A DNA stretch of 11,876 nucleotides from Candidatus Micrarchaeum sp. (GCA_020723045.1 DYJQ01000010.1:1-11876), one strand, 5' to 3'; counted from the stretch's first letter, positions 1 through 7,336 are shown. Numbers and translations are program-made. The notes: a model not told the origin generated them from the sequence alone.

Positions 1-5
1 TTTGA

Positions 6-923
6 CTATTGTCTAAATTTGAGGTGCGGCAGCATCGCCACGCCACCTATAATGAAGAGCCAGTAGGTAAATATGCGCTCAAGCATAATCGCGGAAATGG
101 CCTGTGTCTGCCCAAGGCCCAAATATAACAGCACGCCCACACCACCGCCTTCAAATGCAACAAGGCCGCCGGGTAGGATGGAAAGCAATGAAAAGATATA
201 GGCGAATGCGCTTGCTGATGATGCCTCAAGCAGGCTGAGGTTTCCGCCCACTAGTTGTATTATGAGCCAGAAGCGAATGGATGCAAGAACCCATATCGTT
301 ATTGTGAGAATGGATATAGTGGCCAGGCGTCTTCCATCAGAAACCACGCGCTGCAATTCAGTCAATGTACCCTCAATAAAAGAGGATATCTTCTCGTGGG
401 GTATATGCCTTGAAAGTGTTTTGAGTAGATCGGTTCTTGCAAGTGCGAGCAATACACAAAAGAATATGAAAACCAATATGGGGATTGCTGGATGTACTGC
501 AAGTGTTAGTGTAGTGGCAAAGGTGAGGGGAAGGAATAGCATATCCATTATGCGCTCAATAGAGACTGCTGAGAGCGATTGCTTATAATCAATGCCGTCA
601 AGCGATTTGAAAACGAGCGGGCGAACCCCTTCGCCAGCAACCCTTACCGGCACGAGGAAGGATACGAAAACACTGAAAAAATATGAATGAAGAAGTGGGG
701 AGAATTGAGTATTGTGCTTAAATGAATATTTAAAGCGGATTGTTTTGAGAACCAATTCAACTGCGGTTATGAGTGCGAGGATTGTGAGATAGAGTGGGTC
801 CACAGATAAAATGAGGCTTCCTGCAGATGCAAGGTCAAAGCCAAGATAACTTGCAACGAGGAGGAGTAAGAATAGTGAGAGTATGGAGATGGGGAGGTAG
901 ATCAGCGTCCTTCGGTCGTCCAT
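6..923 (-). CDS. UPF0104/LPG-synthase-TM-like flippase family membrane protein
   Basis: This is a multi-pass membrane protein of 305 residues from the chosen start. It matches the lysylphosphatidylglycerol synthase transmembrane family (UPF0104), whose archaeal members are often linked to lipid-carrier or surface-glycan handling. Seen here: a first hydrophobic segment near residues 7-26; the family signature region with AGEGVRPL at 96-103; SIERIMD at 121-127; and the C-terminal block around LPGGLVAFEGG (250-260) followed by ERIFTYW (282-288). It lacks the soluble C-terminal aminoacyl-transferase domain of true MprF, so lysyl-lipid synthesis is unlikely; it may be a flippase or transporter. 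I chose the ATG at 923 rather than the one at 974, because 974 would overlap fibrillarin and adds a non-family leader. It is divergent from fibrillarin with a 31-bp gap. The family call is firm; the substrate is unknown. Confidence 0.85.
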   Translation of the reverse strand: MDDRRTLIYLPISILSLFLLLLVASYLGFDLASAGSLILSVDPLYLTILALITAVELVLKTIRFKYSFKHNTQFSPLLHSYFFSVFVSFLVPVRVAGEGVRPLVFKSLDGIDYKQSLSAVSIERIMDMLFLPLTFATTLTLAVHPAIPILVFIFFCVLLALARTDLLKTLSRHIPHEKISSFIEGTLTELQRVVSDGRRLATISILTITIWVLASIRFWLIIQLVGGNLSLLEASSASAFAYIFSLLSILPGGLVAFEGGGVGVLLYLGLGQTQAISAIMLERIFTYWLFIIGGVAMLPHLKFRQ

Positions 924-954
924 GTTATTAACCTTTCTTTCTCCTAAACTTAGC
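924..954. promoter_or_regulatory. Divergent promoter gap between the flippase-like gene and flpA
   Basis: Only 31 bp separate two divergent starts. On the plus strand, TTATTAA at 925-931 lies about 27 bases before the flpA ATG, the expected place for an archaeal TATA box on a leaderless message. On the minus strand the gap reads with purine-rich AGGAGAAAG, a weak ribosome-binding-like stretch. The minus-strand TATA box would then fall at or inside the start of flpA. Confidence 0.4.
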
Positions 955-1617
955 ATGGCCAACATTAAAAACACTAAATATTATGGAGTATATAACGTTG
1001 ATGGGAAGCTTGCGACACTAAGCATCGACCCCGGGGCTAGGATACATGGAGAGGCGATAATGAGGGATGGGAATAAGGAATATCGGGTGTGGGACCCCAA
1101 CCGAAGCAAGCTTTGCGCAGCGATAAAGAAAGGGATGAAGACGTGGCCGTTCAAAAAGGATATTAAAGTGCTGTACTTAGGTGCTGCTTCCGGGGTTACG
1201 GTAAGCTTCATCTCAGATATAATAGGCGAAAACGGCAAGATATTTGCGGTTGAGTTCTCACCAAATTCTATGAGAGACCTCGTGCTTAGGTGTGAGAACA
1301 GAAAAAATGTGTGGCCCATCCTCGCGGATGCGCGGCTCCCAGAGAAGTACGGGTTCGTTAATGAAGTGGATGTGCTGTTTGAAGATGTTGCACAGCCGGA
1401 TCAGGAGAGGATACTTATCGAGAATGCAAGATACTTAAAGAGAGGTGGGGTTGCAATGATCGCAGTAAAGTCACAGTCCATTGATGTGAGGCTTAAACCG
1501 AGAGAGATTTACAAAAAAGTGCTTGATAGCCTTGCTAGAAATTTTGAAATACTCGAGAGGTTTGAACTTGACCCCTTCGAAAAACATCATTTGTTTGTTG
1601 CAATGAGAAAAAAGTAG
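955..1617 (+). CDS. flpA: Fibrillarin-like rRNA/tRNA 2'-O-methyltransferase
   Basis: This is the catalytic subunit of archaeal box C/D ribonucleoproteins. With L7Ae, Nop5 and a guide RNA it transfers a methyl group from S-adenosylmethionine to ribose 2'-OH in rRNA and some tRNAs. The 220-residue length is close to the archaeal norm of about 225-230. Seen here: the N-terminal fibrillarin domain (GVYNVDGKLATLSIDPG, then YRVWDPNRSKL at 43-53), the SAM-binding YLGAASG at 74-80, the acidic VEFS at 99-102, D125, and the hallmark FEDVAQP at 142-148, then MIAVKSQSID (168-177). The ATG at 955 starts MANIKNTKYYGVY, as in homologues; the upstream in-frame ATG at 922 would overlap gene 1. A TTATTAA box at 925-931 fits a leaderless start. 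The nop5 gene, often adjacent in archaea, is not next to it here. It converges on the phosphatase-kinase gene with only 6 bp between them. Confidence 0.97.
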   Translation: MANIKNTKYYGVYNVDGKLATLSIDPGARIHGEAIMRDGNKEYRVWDPNRSKLCAAIKKGMKTWPFKKDIKVLYLGAASGVTVSFISDIIGENGKIFAVEFSPNSMRDLVLRCENRKNVWPILADARLPEKYGFVNEVDVLFEDVAQPDQERILIENARYLKRGGVAMIAVKSQSIDVRLKPREIYKKVLDSLARNFEILERFELDPFEKHHLFVAMRKK

Positions 1618-1623
1618 GCTCAT

Positions 1624-2811
1624 TCATTGCACAGGAGAGGAGGTTGCCAAAAAGAGGAGGATGCACACCAAGGGGATGGTGAAATTATCATCGAATTTTT
1701 GGGGAAGGGATTCAATAAATGCAGTAATGAGGGCAAGCACTAATGAGAGAGGGCCTATGAATGGGAATGCCAGCAGTGCAACAGATGCAAAAAAGGCAAG
1801 CGTTCCCTCAATTGTCTTGTCTTTGTTGATGGGATTGTGCATCCTGCCTCTCTGCCCCACAATGGTTGCCATCCCATCGCCGATACCCAGCGCAATTATT
1901 GATGCTATGAGAAAATTGATGTCGTTTATGAATACAAAAAGAAGGAGGGTACCCATCCCATACCAGAATGCACCATAGCCCGGGCTTACACCCGTGCGCT
2001 CGAACATTTTAAAGAGGACGTGTGAGATCGGGCCTTCCTTCATGCGCATTCTGTCGTTTATCACAAAGAGCATAACTTGGAGGATGATGAATACAAGAAA
2101 CTCCACGTATATCTGGCCGTTTCTACCGTAAAAATAGGTAGATGCCAACACCAAAATTATCAATACGATTCCTACAAACATATGGAGTAGCTGTCTTCTG
2201 AACTCGAATTTGGCGTTGGGATGCATAGGTTTTGAGAGGGATAGGGTGCCGCTTGATATCAAGCGGTTGATTATGTCATAAGAGAAAAACCCTACAACAA
2301 AACCTGCAAGCACATCATTCAGAAAATGAACACCTAAGTTAATGCGCGAGAAACCCATCAGCAGGTTTATGACAAAAAACGGCAAAAATGCAGGTGCGCC
2401 AACTTGTGATGCGAGAAATGCAGATGTGATCGCTGTATGCCCGCTCGGGAATGAGAAATCGGGTGCGGTGGGGCAATAGATTTTGTTATATGCGGGGTCG
2501 AGCATGCAGGGCCGCGGTATCTGTACTATGTATTTTATTGCAAAGCATATGATGAGGGCAAGCAACATCGCAAGAATTAGCCTTATCAACCACCTCTCTC
2601 TTCCCATAACCTGCCATATATCGGTTTTTTCACCCATTACATGTTTTAGATAGAAGGTCTTTGCAAAGATAAATGCCATATACAACAGAGGAAGAACCAA
2701 AAAGAGGGGCGCATACATATCAAGAAAGTATGAAAATGTGGTGATGCCCGGGATTACGGCATTATCTATTGATGCAATAAATCTTGTGATTGCATCGAAT
2801 GAAATAAGCAT
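1624..2811 (-). CDS. PAP2-family phosphatase fused to CTP-dependent polyprenol (dolichol) kinase
   Basis: This is an integral membrane protein of 395 residues with two enzyme domains. Residues 1 to about 185 form a PAP2/UppP-like phosphatase with all three acid-phosphatase motifs: K93-x6-R100-P101, P122-S-G-H125, and S155-R156-x5-H162-x3-D166. Residues about 200-395 match the dolichol kinase/phytol kinase/CTP transferase family: RRQLLH at 205-210, GIGDGMATIVG at 309-319, NKDKTIEGT at 329-337, and SLPQKFDDNFTIP at 368-380. The likely job is polyprenol carrier recycling: the phosphatase removes a phosphate from dolichyl-PP (or dolichyl-P), and the kinase makes dolichyl-P from dolichol and CTP. 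That is inferred from the families; the lipid substrate is not visible. The ORF ends in TGA, where the kinase family also ends, so TGA works as a stop here. Neighbours are an envelope flippase-like gene and a surface protein, consistent with surface glycosylation. Confidence 0.87.
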   Translation of the reverse strand: MLISFDAITRFIASIDNAVIPGITTFSYFLDMYAPLFLVLPLLYMAFIFAKTFYLKHVMGEKTDIWQVMGRERWLIRLILAMLLALIICFAIKYIVQIPRPCMLDPAYNKIYCPTAPDFSFPSGHTAITSAFLASQVGAPAFLPFFVINLLMGFSRINLGVHFLNDVLAGFVVGFFSYDIINRLISSGTLSLSKPMHPNAKFEFRRQLLHMFVGIVLIILVLASTYFYGRNGQIYVEFLVFIILQVMLFVINDRMRMKEGPISHVLFKMFERTGVSPGYGAFWYGMGTLLLFVFINDINFLIASIIALGIGDGMATIVGQRGRMHNPINKDKTIEGTLAFFASVALLAFPFIGPLSLVLALITAFIESLPQKFDDNFTIPLVCILLFLATSSPVQ

Positions 2812-2880
2812 ACGGGAATTTAAGCCTCGATAAAGATTAAAAAGGTTGGCGAAGCAAACTAGGGATATTGAGGTGATACT
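2812..2880. promoter_or_regulatory. Divergent promoter region with ribosome binding site for the acidic mini-gene
   Basis: This 69-bp region lies between the phosphatase-kinase (-) and the acidic ORF (+). It contains TTTAA (2819-2823) and ATTAAAAA around 2837-2844, which are possible TATA elements. GAGGTGAT at 2870-2877 matches the anti-Shine-Dalgarno of archaeal 16S rRNA very well. Its core lies five bases before the GTG at 2881, and it is the main evidence that the acidic ORF is translated. Confidence 0.5.
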
Positions 2881-3027
2881 GTGTTTGGCGGCGATGATGA
2901 ATATGATGATGATGAGGATGTAGAAGAGGAGGAAGAAGAGTCGGACGAAGAAGAGTGGGACGAAGAGGAAGAAGACTGGAACGATGAGGAGGAGGAAGAG
3001 GAGGAAGAAGAAGAGGAAGAGGGATAA
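2881..3027 (+). CDS. Hyper-acidic 48-residue protein
   Basis: This is a short gene of 48 residues starting with GTG and ending in TAA; I recognise no family. The product begins MFGGDDEYDDDED and is almost entirely Asp and Glu: by my count 37 of 48 residues are acidic, with no Lys or Arg. It ends in a run of twelve Glu (36-47) and a terminal Gly. Two Trp (26, 33) and one Tyr (8) break the acidic runs. The strong GAGGTGAT ribosome binding site five bases upstream, and a clean frame through a low-complexity purine tract, favour real expression. The 3' end faces the big surface-protein gene, with a hairpin plus T-run between them. Possible roles for such tails are DNA or RNA mimicry, histone or basic-protein chaperoning, or metal buffering; none can be chosen from sequence. 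The alternative is a non-coding purine-repeat tract. Confidence 0.6.
   Translation: MFGGDDEYDDDEDVEEEEEESDEEEWDEEEEDWNDEEEEEEEEEEEEG
2986..3024 (+). repeat. Homopurine (GAR)n tract
   Basis: Thirty-nine consecutive purines made of GAG/GAA units encode the terminal poly-Glu run of the acidic protein. Together with the preceding GAN-rich codons from about 2923 it forms a simple-sequence region. Such tracts can expand or contract by slippage and can form triplex DNA. Confidence 0.8.
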
Positions 3028-3028
3028 G

Positions 3029-3063
3029 AATTCCTTGTCTTAATGAACTCGTAAGAATTTTTT
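3029..3063 (+). terminator. Hairpin plus T-run between convergent genes
   Basis: AATTCCTT (3029-3036) can pair with AAGAATT (3053-3059) with one bulged C. The run of six T at 3058-3063 overlaps the end of the stem. It follows directly after the stop of the acidic ORF and sits at the stop of the convergent surface-protein gene, so it could end transcription of the small gene. Confidence 0.35.
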
Positions 3064-6000
3064 ACTGCACTCGTTTTAGTTGTTTCTGTATCTCTTCTTG
3101 TGCTTCTTTTTTATTGCCCCCTTTCATTTTTATTAGAATGAATGAGATTATTATCAGCGCCAGACCGGCAAGCACCAGTGTGTAGTCATTCGTAGATTTT
3201 GGTGATGAATACATTGCATTGAGCAATGCCATCGCAGAGTCCTTTGCCTTCTCATAGCTGCCCTTCTCATAGAGCGATTCTACATCATAGAGTTTTTTAG
3301 TGAAGATGTCCCTCTCTTCTTGGTTTGCAATCTTTGAAATCGTATCGCGCAACTCGCCTATTGCCATGTTTGCAGAGGTGCGTTGTGCCTGTAGATAGCT
3401 GTTTATGCTGGCAGTAGTTGTGTTAACTGCATTCAATGCATCTTCATACTCGCGCGGGGTCGTTGGCGATAGTTGGAGTAGTGTTTGTGCGGATGAAACA
3501 AGGTCTGAAGGACAATGCGAGGAGCACGATTTCAATAACTGGGTGTTAGAAGCTTTCAGTATTGAAAGTGCTGACTTGAACCTCGTCTTGATGGATGATT
3601 CCCATTCCTTCTCATCTTTTTCAGCAACGGTTGTGTTCTCTTCAAGGCCAGAGAGTGTGTGTTCTATTGAGTCAAGAAGTTGGAATGTTGTGGAATTGGC
3701 TTCAGTTGCAGAAGTGGCATTATTTATCATGGACTCGACTTCTGAAACTTCCGGGGGCAAAGTATTGGCGTATCCCTTGTCGATGAGAGAGAGCCATCTC
3801 TGCTTAATGGAGTTGAGAGCGGATGTGTAATCAGAAGAGATGGAATATGCCAACGAATTAAGGTTTGAAACCTCAGCGGCTGCTTTGGAGAGCAATGAGA
3901 ACTTCCTGTCTTGTGACTGCTCCACGCTGGCCTCGTCATAATAAGACTTTATCTTAACAAGTGCCTTTCCAACCCGTTCGTCCTTAACAGAGGAGAGGTC
4001 ATCTATTGCAGTTTTGACAACCGAGTCGAGCCGAGCTACCTCATGTTTTATGGCATCGGATTTTGCCTGGTCGCTTGTCTTGCTCTCAAGCACCTCCCGT
4101 GCCTTGTTTATCTCCTTGAATGCGTTATCATATTCGCCGGCTTCAAGATGGCTCCTAGCCGCATTTATGTGCGAGCCTATGTTTATGTCTCCGCTTGCAC
4201 CGCTTTCATTTTCAAGCCTCTCTATCTCCTCTTCCAGAGAGCTCCTGTTAAAGAGTGTGTGTGCACTCACCGTGAATGTGCATGAAGAGGCTTTTGGAAG
4301 CACTGGAATGATGAAGCTCACAGTTGTGGATGCGGGCATGTTAACGCTGTTTGCCTTTTCAACACTGCAATCCGAAGAAACAACTGAGAGAGATTCAGTG
4401 GAGGTTATTGGAAGGTCAAGACGTACTGGGGCATTCTCTATGTTAAAGTCTGCGTTGTTTGCTGCTTTGAATGTTATTGTGGTGGTGGTATCGGTTGATT
4501 TTGTATCTGTAACTGTAGTTACAATTGGGTTGTCTATGCTGAACACATATTTTAGCTTGTGCCTCCCCTCGCTAATCGGCCCCTTAATTACTGTATCACC
4601 CAGAAAATCCCCACGGTAGCCACCGTCAAGATAGAGCGAGTATGTGTAGTTGTAAGGCGGGGTTATACCCAGCTGCGGAAGCGTGTAAGAGACAATACCG
4701 CGCTCAACTGTAAGCACAAGCTTCTTTGTGGAGACCATCTTAGAGCTTTCTTGTGTGGAAAGTGTGCTCGCCAGCGGGCGGTTGCTCTGGAATTCCAATG
4801 AGTACAGGGTGTTTGGCCTGTATTCATTTATCATTATTGTAAGTTGGCCATTGTTATAGTTGTACTCCAAACCGTATGGGTTTTTAGAAACAGAAAACTG
4901 TGTTATGTCCTGTTTTAACGGAACAGCCACTGTAATAGGGCCTGTATAGTTGAGCCGGTCAAGTGTTGTGTATGTACTTATCTGCACAATTGTTGTTGCG
5001 GGCTGGTCTAAGAATACTGTGCTGTTCCCATACGATATGCTTGAGTGGGTATTCTGTGCGAGTGATTGTTTTATTATGTCGTGCGATTTTATCTTCACCT
5101 CAAGCTCGAGTGCCGATAGATGTGATGATATCTCCGTGTAATGGCCTAGCGATTTGTAAGGGTCGAATTGCGCATCAGAAACGTACTGGGATATTTTTAC
5201 ATGTTGTGGCAATGCTCCCCCGCCTATTTCCTCTAGATAATCCACTGCTGAAAGCAAATTGTCATAGCGCAACCATAATGGGCTGTACTGGGCGGATGCC
5301 TTTCCAAACACCATATCAGCAAGCTGATTTGCAGTTGTGGAAATGTTGATCATTTCTTCTACTGGTACGTTGCCGCTATCAAGTTCTATTGTTTTGCGGT
5401 TGTAATAATCCTCTTCATAGCTTACATCAACAGAATCTGTTTTAGCACGGTCTATTACCGATTTAAGATAATTGAGGTTGTTCCTTGCGGCATCGGCGGC
5501 ATTCTCATAGAAGATATTGTCTGCGGAGATATAAGTACGTGCAGTCTTTAGTGCAGTAAACGCAATCTTGAGGTTTGCTATCTTTTCCTGGGCTGTTTCT
5601 CCCTTCTTCATATATGCTCCCGCTTCTTTTATCTTGTCCTTTGCAGCGGCAAGCGCTTTCGCTTCCGTATCAGTGTGCGGTATAAAGTTGGCTACCTCAC
5701 TGCTCGCGGTTTCGTACTCTTTTGCGGTTATGTTCTCTGCAGAGCTAAGTATGAAATCCCCTGTTCTCTTGGCCTCGCCGAATTCAAAAGATGCGGCATC
5801 GAGTGTTTTTATTGCCTCAAAATATTTTGAGGTTGATTCTGTCACATAGCTCTTTTGATGAGCTGAGAATGTATATTCGCCGGAATTGGCAGTGGCCGCC
5901 GCATTATCCATAAACTTCTTGCCATTATTTATGTACTCGCGTGGGGAACTAAATGTTTCGAGTGAGGAGATCCCAAAAAAGAAAACGTCTGAATCTGTTA

Positions 6001-6907
6001 TGCCATAATAGTTTGAAAATACAAAATTATATTCTGAAGAAACCGTATTTGTTTGTGATTTGACAGCAGAGTGCAGTGCGCTGTTCTCTTCCAGTATCCC
6101 TTTTTTTATCTGTTTTGCGTGTTTGTAGGCTGTGAAAATGCGAGAGAGCACACAAGTGTCGCCGTCAATGAGGTTTTTTATCTGTTCTTTTGAAATAGAT
6201 ATTAGATTGTTGTATACTGAAATGCTGGAACCGACTTTTATGAATGATGCGGCGGATTTTATCCTATCTTCACGTGTTGAAAGGCCTTCATAATCAATCG
6301 ATTCAAGTTCTGCCTTCAGCACAGCTATGTTGTTTGCCTGTGCACCCGAGTATGTATCACTGCTCACACCCATCTGCTCAAGTTCATCATATTCTGTCAT
6401 TGTCTTAGAAAGGGCCCCGTTGTATGCCCTCTCGCTCTCCTCTAATGAATCCATGAGTGTGCTGTAATATTCTTGTGAAAGTTCAATTACATCCATACCT
6501 TCAGATGTAACCTCAATTATACCCGCTGTCGTTATCACAAAAGTTATCTCCCATTGGTTCATTAACATTGTGGCTAAGTCTGCCACAACAACAACATCCG
6601 CAATATCTAATATATCGCCTATCTTCTCTGCCATTTCCGTCCTTATATCCTGCAGTTCTGCATGTGCATTATGGGCGCCCTTCACTTCATTGGTTTCATC
6701 TTTCAGCGATTGTATTGTTTCCTGGTCTATAGAATATAGGTATGAAATTGTGATTTCTTCTTCTTCACTTCCCAGTATGCTAACTGCGGGCCCTGGGTCG
6801 GGCAATATCTCTGATTCCCAAGGCCGGTCGAAATCCGGGTTAAGGTATGTTGCCGCACTCTGCAATGAAAAGAGGAGAATAAGCACAATCATGAAACGAT
6901 GTTGCAT
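3062..6907 (-). CDS. Large secreted, C-terminally membrane-anchored surface protein
   Basis: This is a 1281-residue protein of no family I recognise. Residues 1-19 are a signal peptide (MQHRFMIVLILLFSLQSAA). Residues about 50-620 are mostly alpha-helical, with many charged heptad-like stretches and repeated EY-x-x-A helix motifs. About 625-885 is Thr/Ser-rich beta sequence like Ig or DUF11-type surface domains, for example 808-834. About 886-1235 returns to helices with TPR-like turns (AGEYDNAFKEINKA at 923-936, KGSYEKAKDSAMALL at 1215-1229). A single membrane helix lies at about 1242-1260 and is followed by a basic tail (MKGGNKK...). Thus the bulk is outside and the C-terminus inside. At least 11 N-x-S/T sequons occur, most in the second half. 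Possible disulfide pairs are C847/C876 and C1128/C1132. A TATA-like stretch at 6924-6935 fits a leaderless start. A structural cell-surface or cell-contact role is inferred. Confidence 0.85.
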   Translation of the reverse strand: MQHRFMIVLILLFSLQSAATYLNPDFDRPWESEILPDPGPAVSILGSEEEEITISYLYSIDQETIQSLKDETNEVKGAHNAHAELQDIRTEMAEKIGDILDIADVVVVADLATMLMNQWEITFVITTAGIIEVTSEGMDVIELSQEYYSTLMDSLEESERAYNGALSKTMTEYDELEQMGVSSDTYSGAQANNIAVLKAELESIDYEGLSTREDRIKSAASFIKVGSSISVYNNLISISKEQIKNLIDGDTCVLSRIFTAYKHAKQIKKGILEENSALHSAVKSQTNTVSSEYNFVFSNYYGITDSDVFFFGISSLETFSSPREYINNGKKFMDNAAATANSGEYTFSAHQKSYVTESTSKYFEAIKTLDAASFEFGEAKRTGDFILSSAENITAKEYETASSEVANFIPHTDTEAKALAAAKDKIKEAGAYMKKGETAQEKIANLKIAFTALKTARTYISADNIFYENAADAARNNLNYLKSVIDRAKTDSVDVSYEEDYYNRKTIELDSGNVPVEEMINISTTANQLADMVFGKASAQYSPLWLRYDNLLSAVDYLEEIGGGALPQHVKISQYVSDAQFDPYKSLGHYTEISSHLSALELEVKIKSHDIIKQSLAQNTHSSISYGNSTVFLDQPATTIVQISTYTTLDRLNYTGPITVAVPLKQDITQFSVSKNPYGLEYNYNNGQLTIMINEYRPNTLYSLEFQSNRPLASTLSTQESSKMVSTKKLVLTVERGIVSYTLPQLGITPPYNYTYSLYLDGGYRGDFLGDTVIKGPISEGRHKLKYVFSIDNPIVTTVTDTKSTDTTTTITFKAANNADFNIENAPVRLDLPITSTESLSVVSSDCSVEKANSVNMPASTTVSFIIPVLPKASSCTFTVSAHTLFNRSSLEEEIERLENESGASGDINIGSHINAARSHLEAGEYDNAFKEINKAREVLESKTSDQAKSDAIKHEVARLDSVVKTAIDDLSSVKDERVGKALVKIKSYYDEASVEQSQDRKFSLLSKAAAEVSNLNSLAYSISSDYTSALNSIKQRWLSLIDKGYANTLPPEVSEVESMINNATSATEANSTTFQLLDSIEHTLSGLEENTTVAEKDEKEWESSIKTRFKSALSILKASNTQLLKSCSSHCPSDLVSSAQTLLQLSPTTPREYEDALNAVNTTTASINSYLQAQRTSANMAIGELRDTISKIANQEERDIFTKKLYDVESLYEKGSYEKAKDSAMALLNAMYSSPKSTNDYTLVLAGLALIIISFILIKMKGGNKKEAQEEIQKQLKRVQ
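4508..4523. repeat. Near-copy of the 16-bp palindrome (one base different)
   Basis: TGTAACTGTAGTTACA differs at one central base from the perfect palindrome at 6999-7014 and 10942-10957. It lies inside the surface-protein gene, where it encodes part of a Thr/Val-rich beta strand (IVTTVT), so chance coding similarity is possible. Confidence 0.5.
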
Positions 6908-6920
6908 GATAGTTAGTAAA

Positions 6921-6993
6921 CATAAATATTATAATCTGTTATACTAAGGGGGAGGGGGCACTTCCACTAATACTGTTTATTATATTATTATAA
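6921..6993. promoter_or_regulatory. Divergent promoters of the surface protein and the Cas2-like gene
   Basis: On the minus strand TTATAATATTTA (6924-6935) lies 17-28 bases before the surface-protein ATG. On the plus strand the AT-rich TTTATTATATTATTATAA (6976-6993) lies about 24-41 bases before the ATG at 7017. Both fit archaeal TATA boxes with leaderless or short-leader messages. Between them sits GGGGGAGGGGG (6948-6958). Confidence 0.5.
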
Positions 6994-6997
6994 GTCT

Positions 6998-7015
6998 TTG
7001 TAACTATAGTTACAA
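6998..7015. promoter_or_regulatory. Perfect 18-bp palindrome just before a start codon (candidate operator)
   Basis: TTGTAACTATAGTTACAA is a perfect 18-bp palindrome ending one base before the ATG at 7017, downstream of the TATA region. Its position over the presumed transcription start is typical of a repressor operator. The winged-helix gene at 7677 is a nearby candidate for the binding protein, by proximity only. The core recurs exactly at 10942-10957. Confidence 0.5.
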
Positions 7016-7016
7016 T

Positions 7017-7268
7017 ATGTCTAAATATAATATTATGTATGTTTATGATGTTAGTCCTCAAAACCCCAAAGAAACAGCAAAAATAAAGCGAAAATTCTAT
7101 TATTATTTATCAAAAATGCAGCCATTTATGCGAAAAGCCACGGAATCAGCAATTATAATATCAAAGGAACACGAGAAAATAGTAGACAACTTCTTCACGC
7201 GTTTTTCTAAAGACATCATAGTGTATAAGTTCGAGATAAGCAAGCTGGAAATAATAAAAGGGCGTTAA
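7017..7268 (+). CDS. Small alpha/beta protein, possibly Cas2-like
   Basis: This 83-residue protein has the order beta-alpha-beta-alpha-beta: YNIMYVYDV (4-12), a basic helix about 18-34, TESAIIIS about 42-49, a helix about 50-64, and IVYKFEI about 68-74. A strand ending in Y-D and a Lys/Arg-rich first helix recall Cas2 and related ferredoxin-fold proteins such as VapD. The resemblance is in the fold pattern; I see no diagnostic Cas2 SVFEG motif, and no cas1 or CRISPR array is in the window. The strong palindrome next to the start suggests tight, perhaps self-directed, control. The stop codon lies inside the first copy of a tandem repeat. It could be a Cas2-fold nuclease or toxin, or an unrelated small protein; the gene itself is likely real. 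Confidence 0.7.
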   Translation: MSKYNIMYVYDVSPQNPKETAKIKRKFYYYLSKMQPFMRKATESAIIISKEHEKIVDNFFTRFSKDIIVYKFEISKLEIIKGR

Positions 7269-7320
7269 AAGTGAGAAAATAAAAATAGTGGATAAAAGTG
7301 AGAAAATAAAAAATAGTGGA
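7266..7320 (+). repeat. Tandem duplication of a 27-nt unit
   Basis: Two adjacent copies, 7266-7292 and 7293-7320, differ only by one extra A in the second. The first copy begins with the TAA stop of the upstream gene, so the duplication carries the gene's end. The unit contains AAAAGTGAGAAAA and ATAGTGGA. In the second copy ATAGT-GGA-ACTAT (7313-7325) can form a short hairpin. It sits between convergent genes, so it may relate to termination, but it looks mainly like a local slippage duplication. Confidence 0.85.
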
Positions 7321-7336
7321 ACTATCCCCTCCCACT

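Noticed and set aside
922..954. Upstream ATG at 922 as the fibrillarin start
   Set aside because: It overlaps the divergent gene's start, the added residues do not match fibrillarin N-termini, and the TATA-like box lies between the two ATGs.
1661..1978. A 105-codon plus-strand frame within the phosphatase-kinase gene
   Set aside because: It is opposite to a region with clear kinase-family motifs and has no start signals.
4014..4619. A 201-codon open frame on the plus strand inside the surface-protein gene
   Set aside because: It is antisense to a long gene with a signal peptide and coherent domain order; its own translation is Ser/Val-rich with no family features, and it has no promoter or ribosome binding site.
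7266..7320. Start of a CRISPR array next to the Cas2-like gene
   Set aside because: The two copies are directly adjacent with no spacer, there are only two, and the first overlaps a stop codon.
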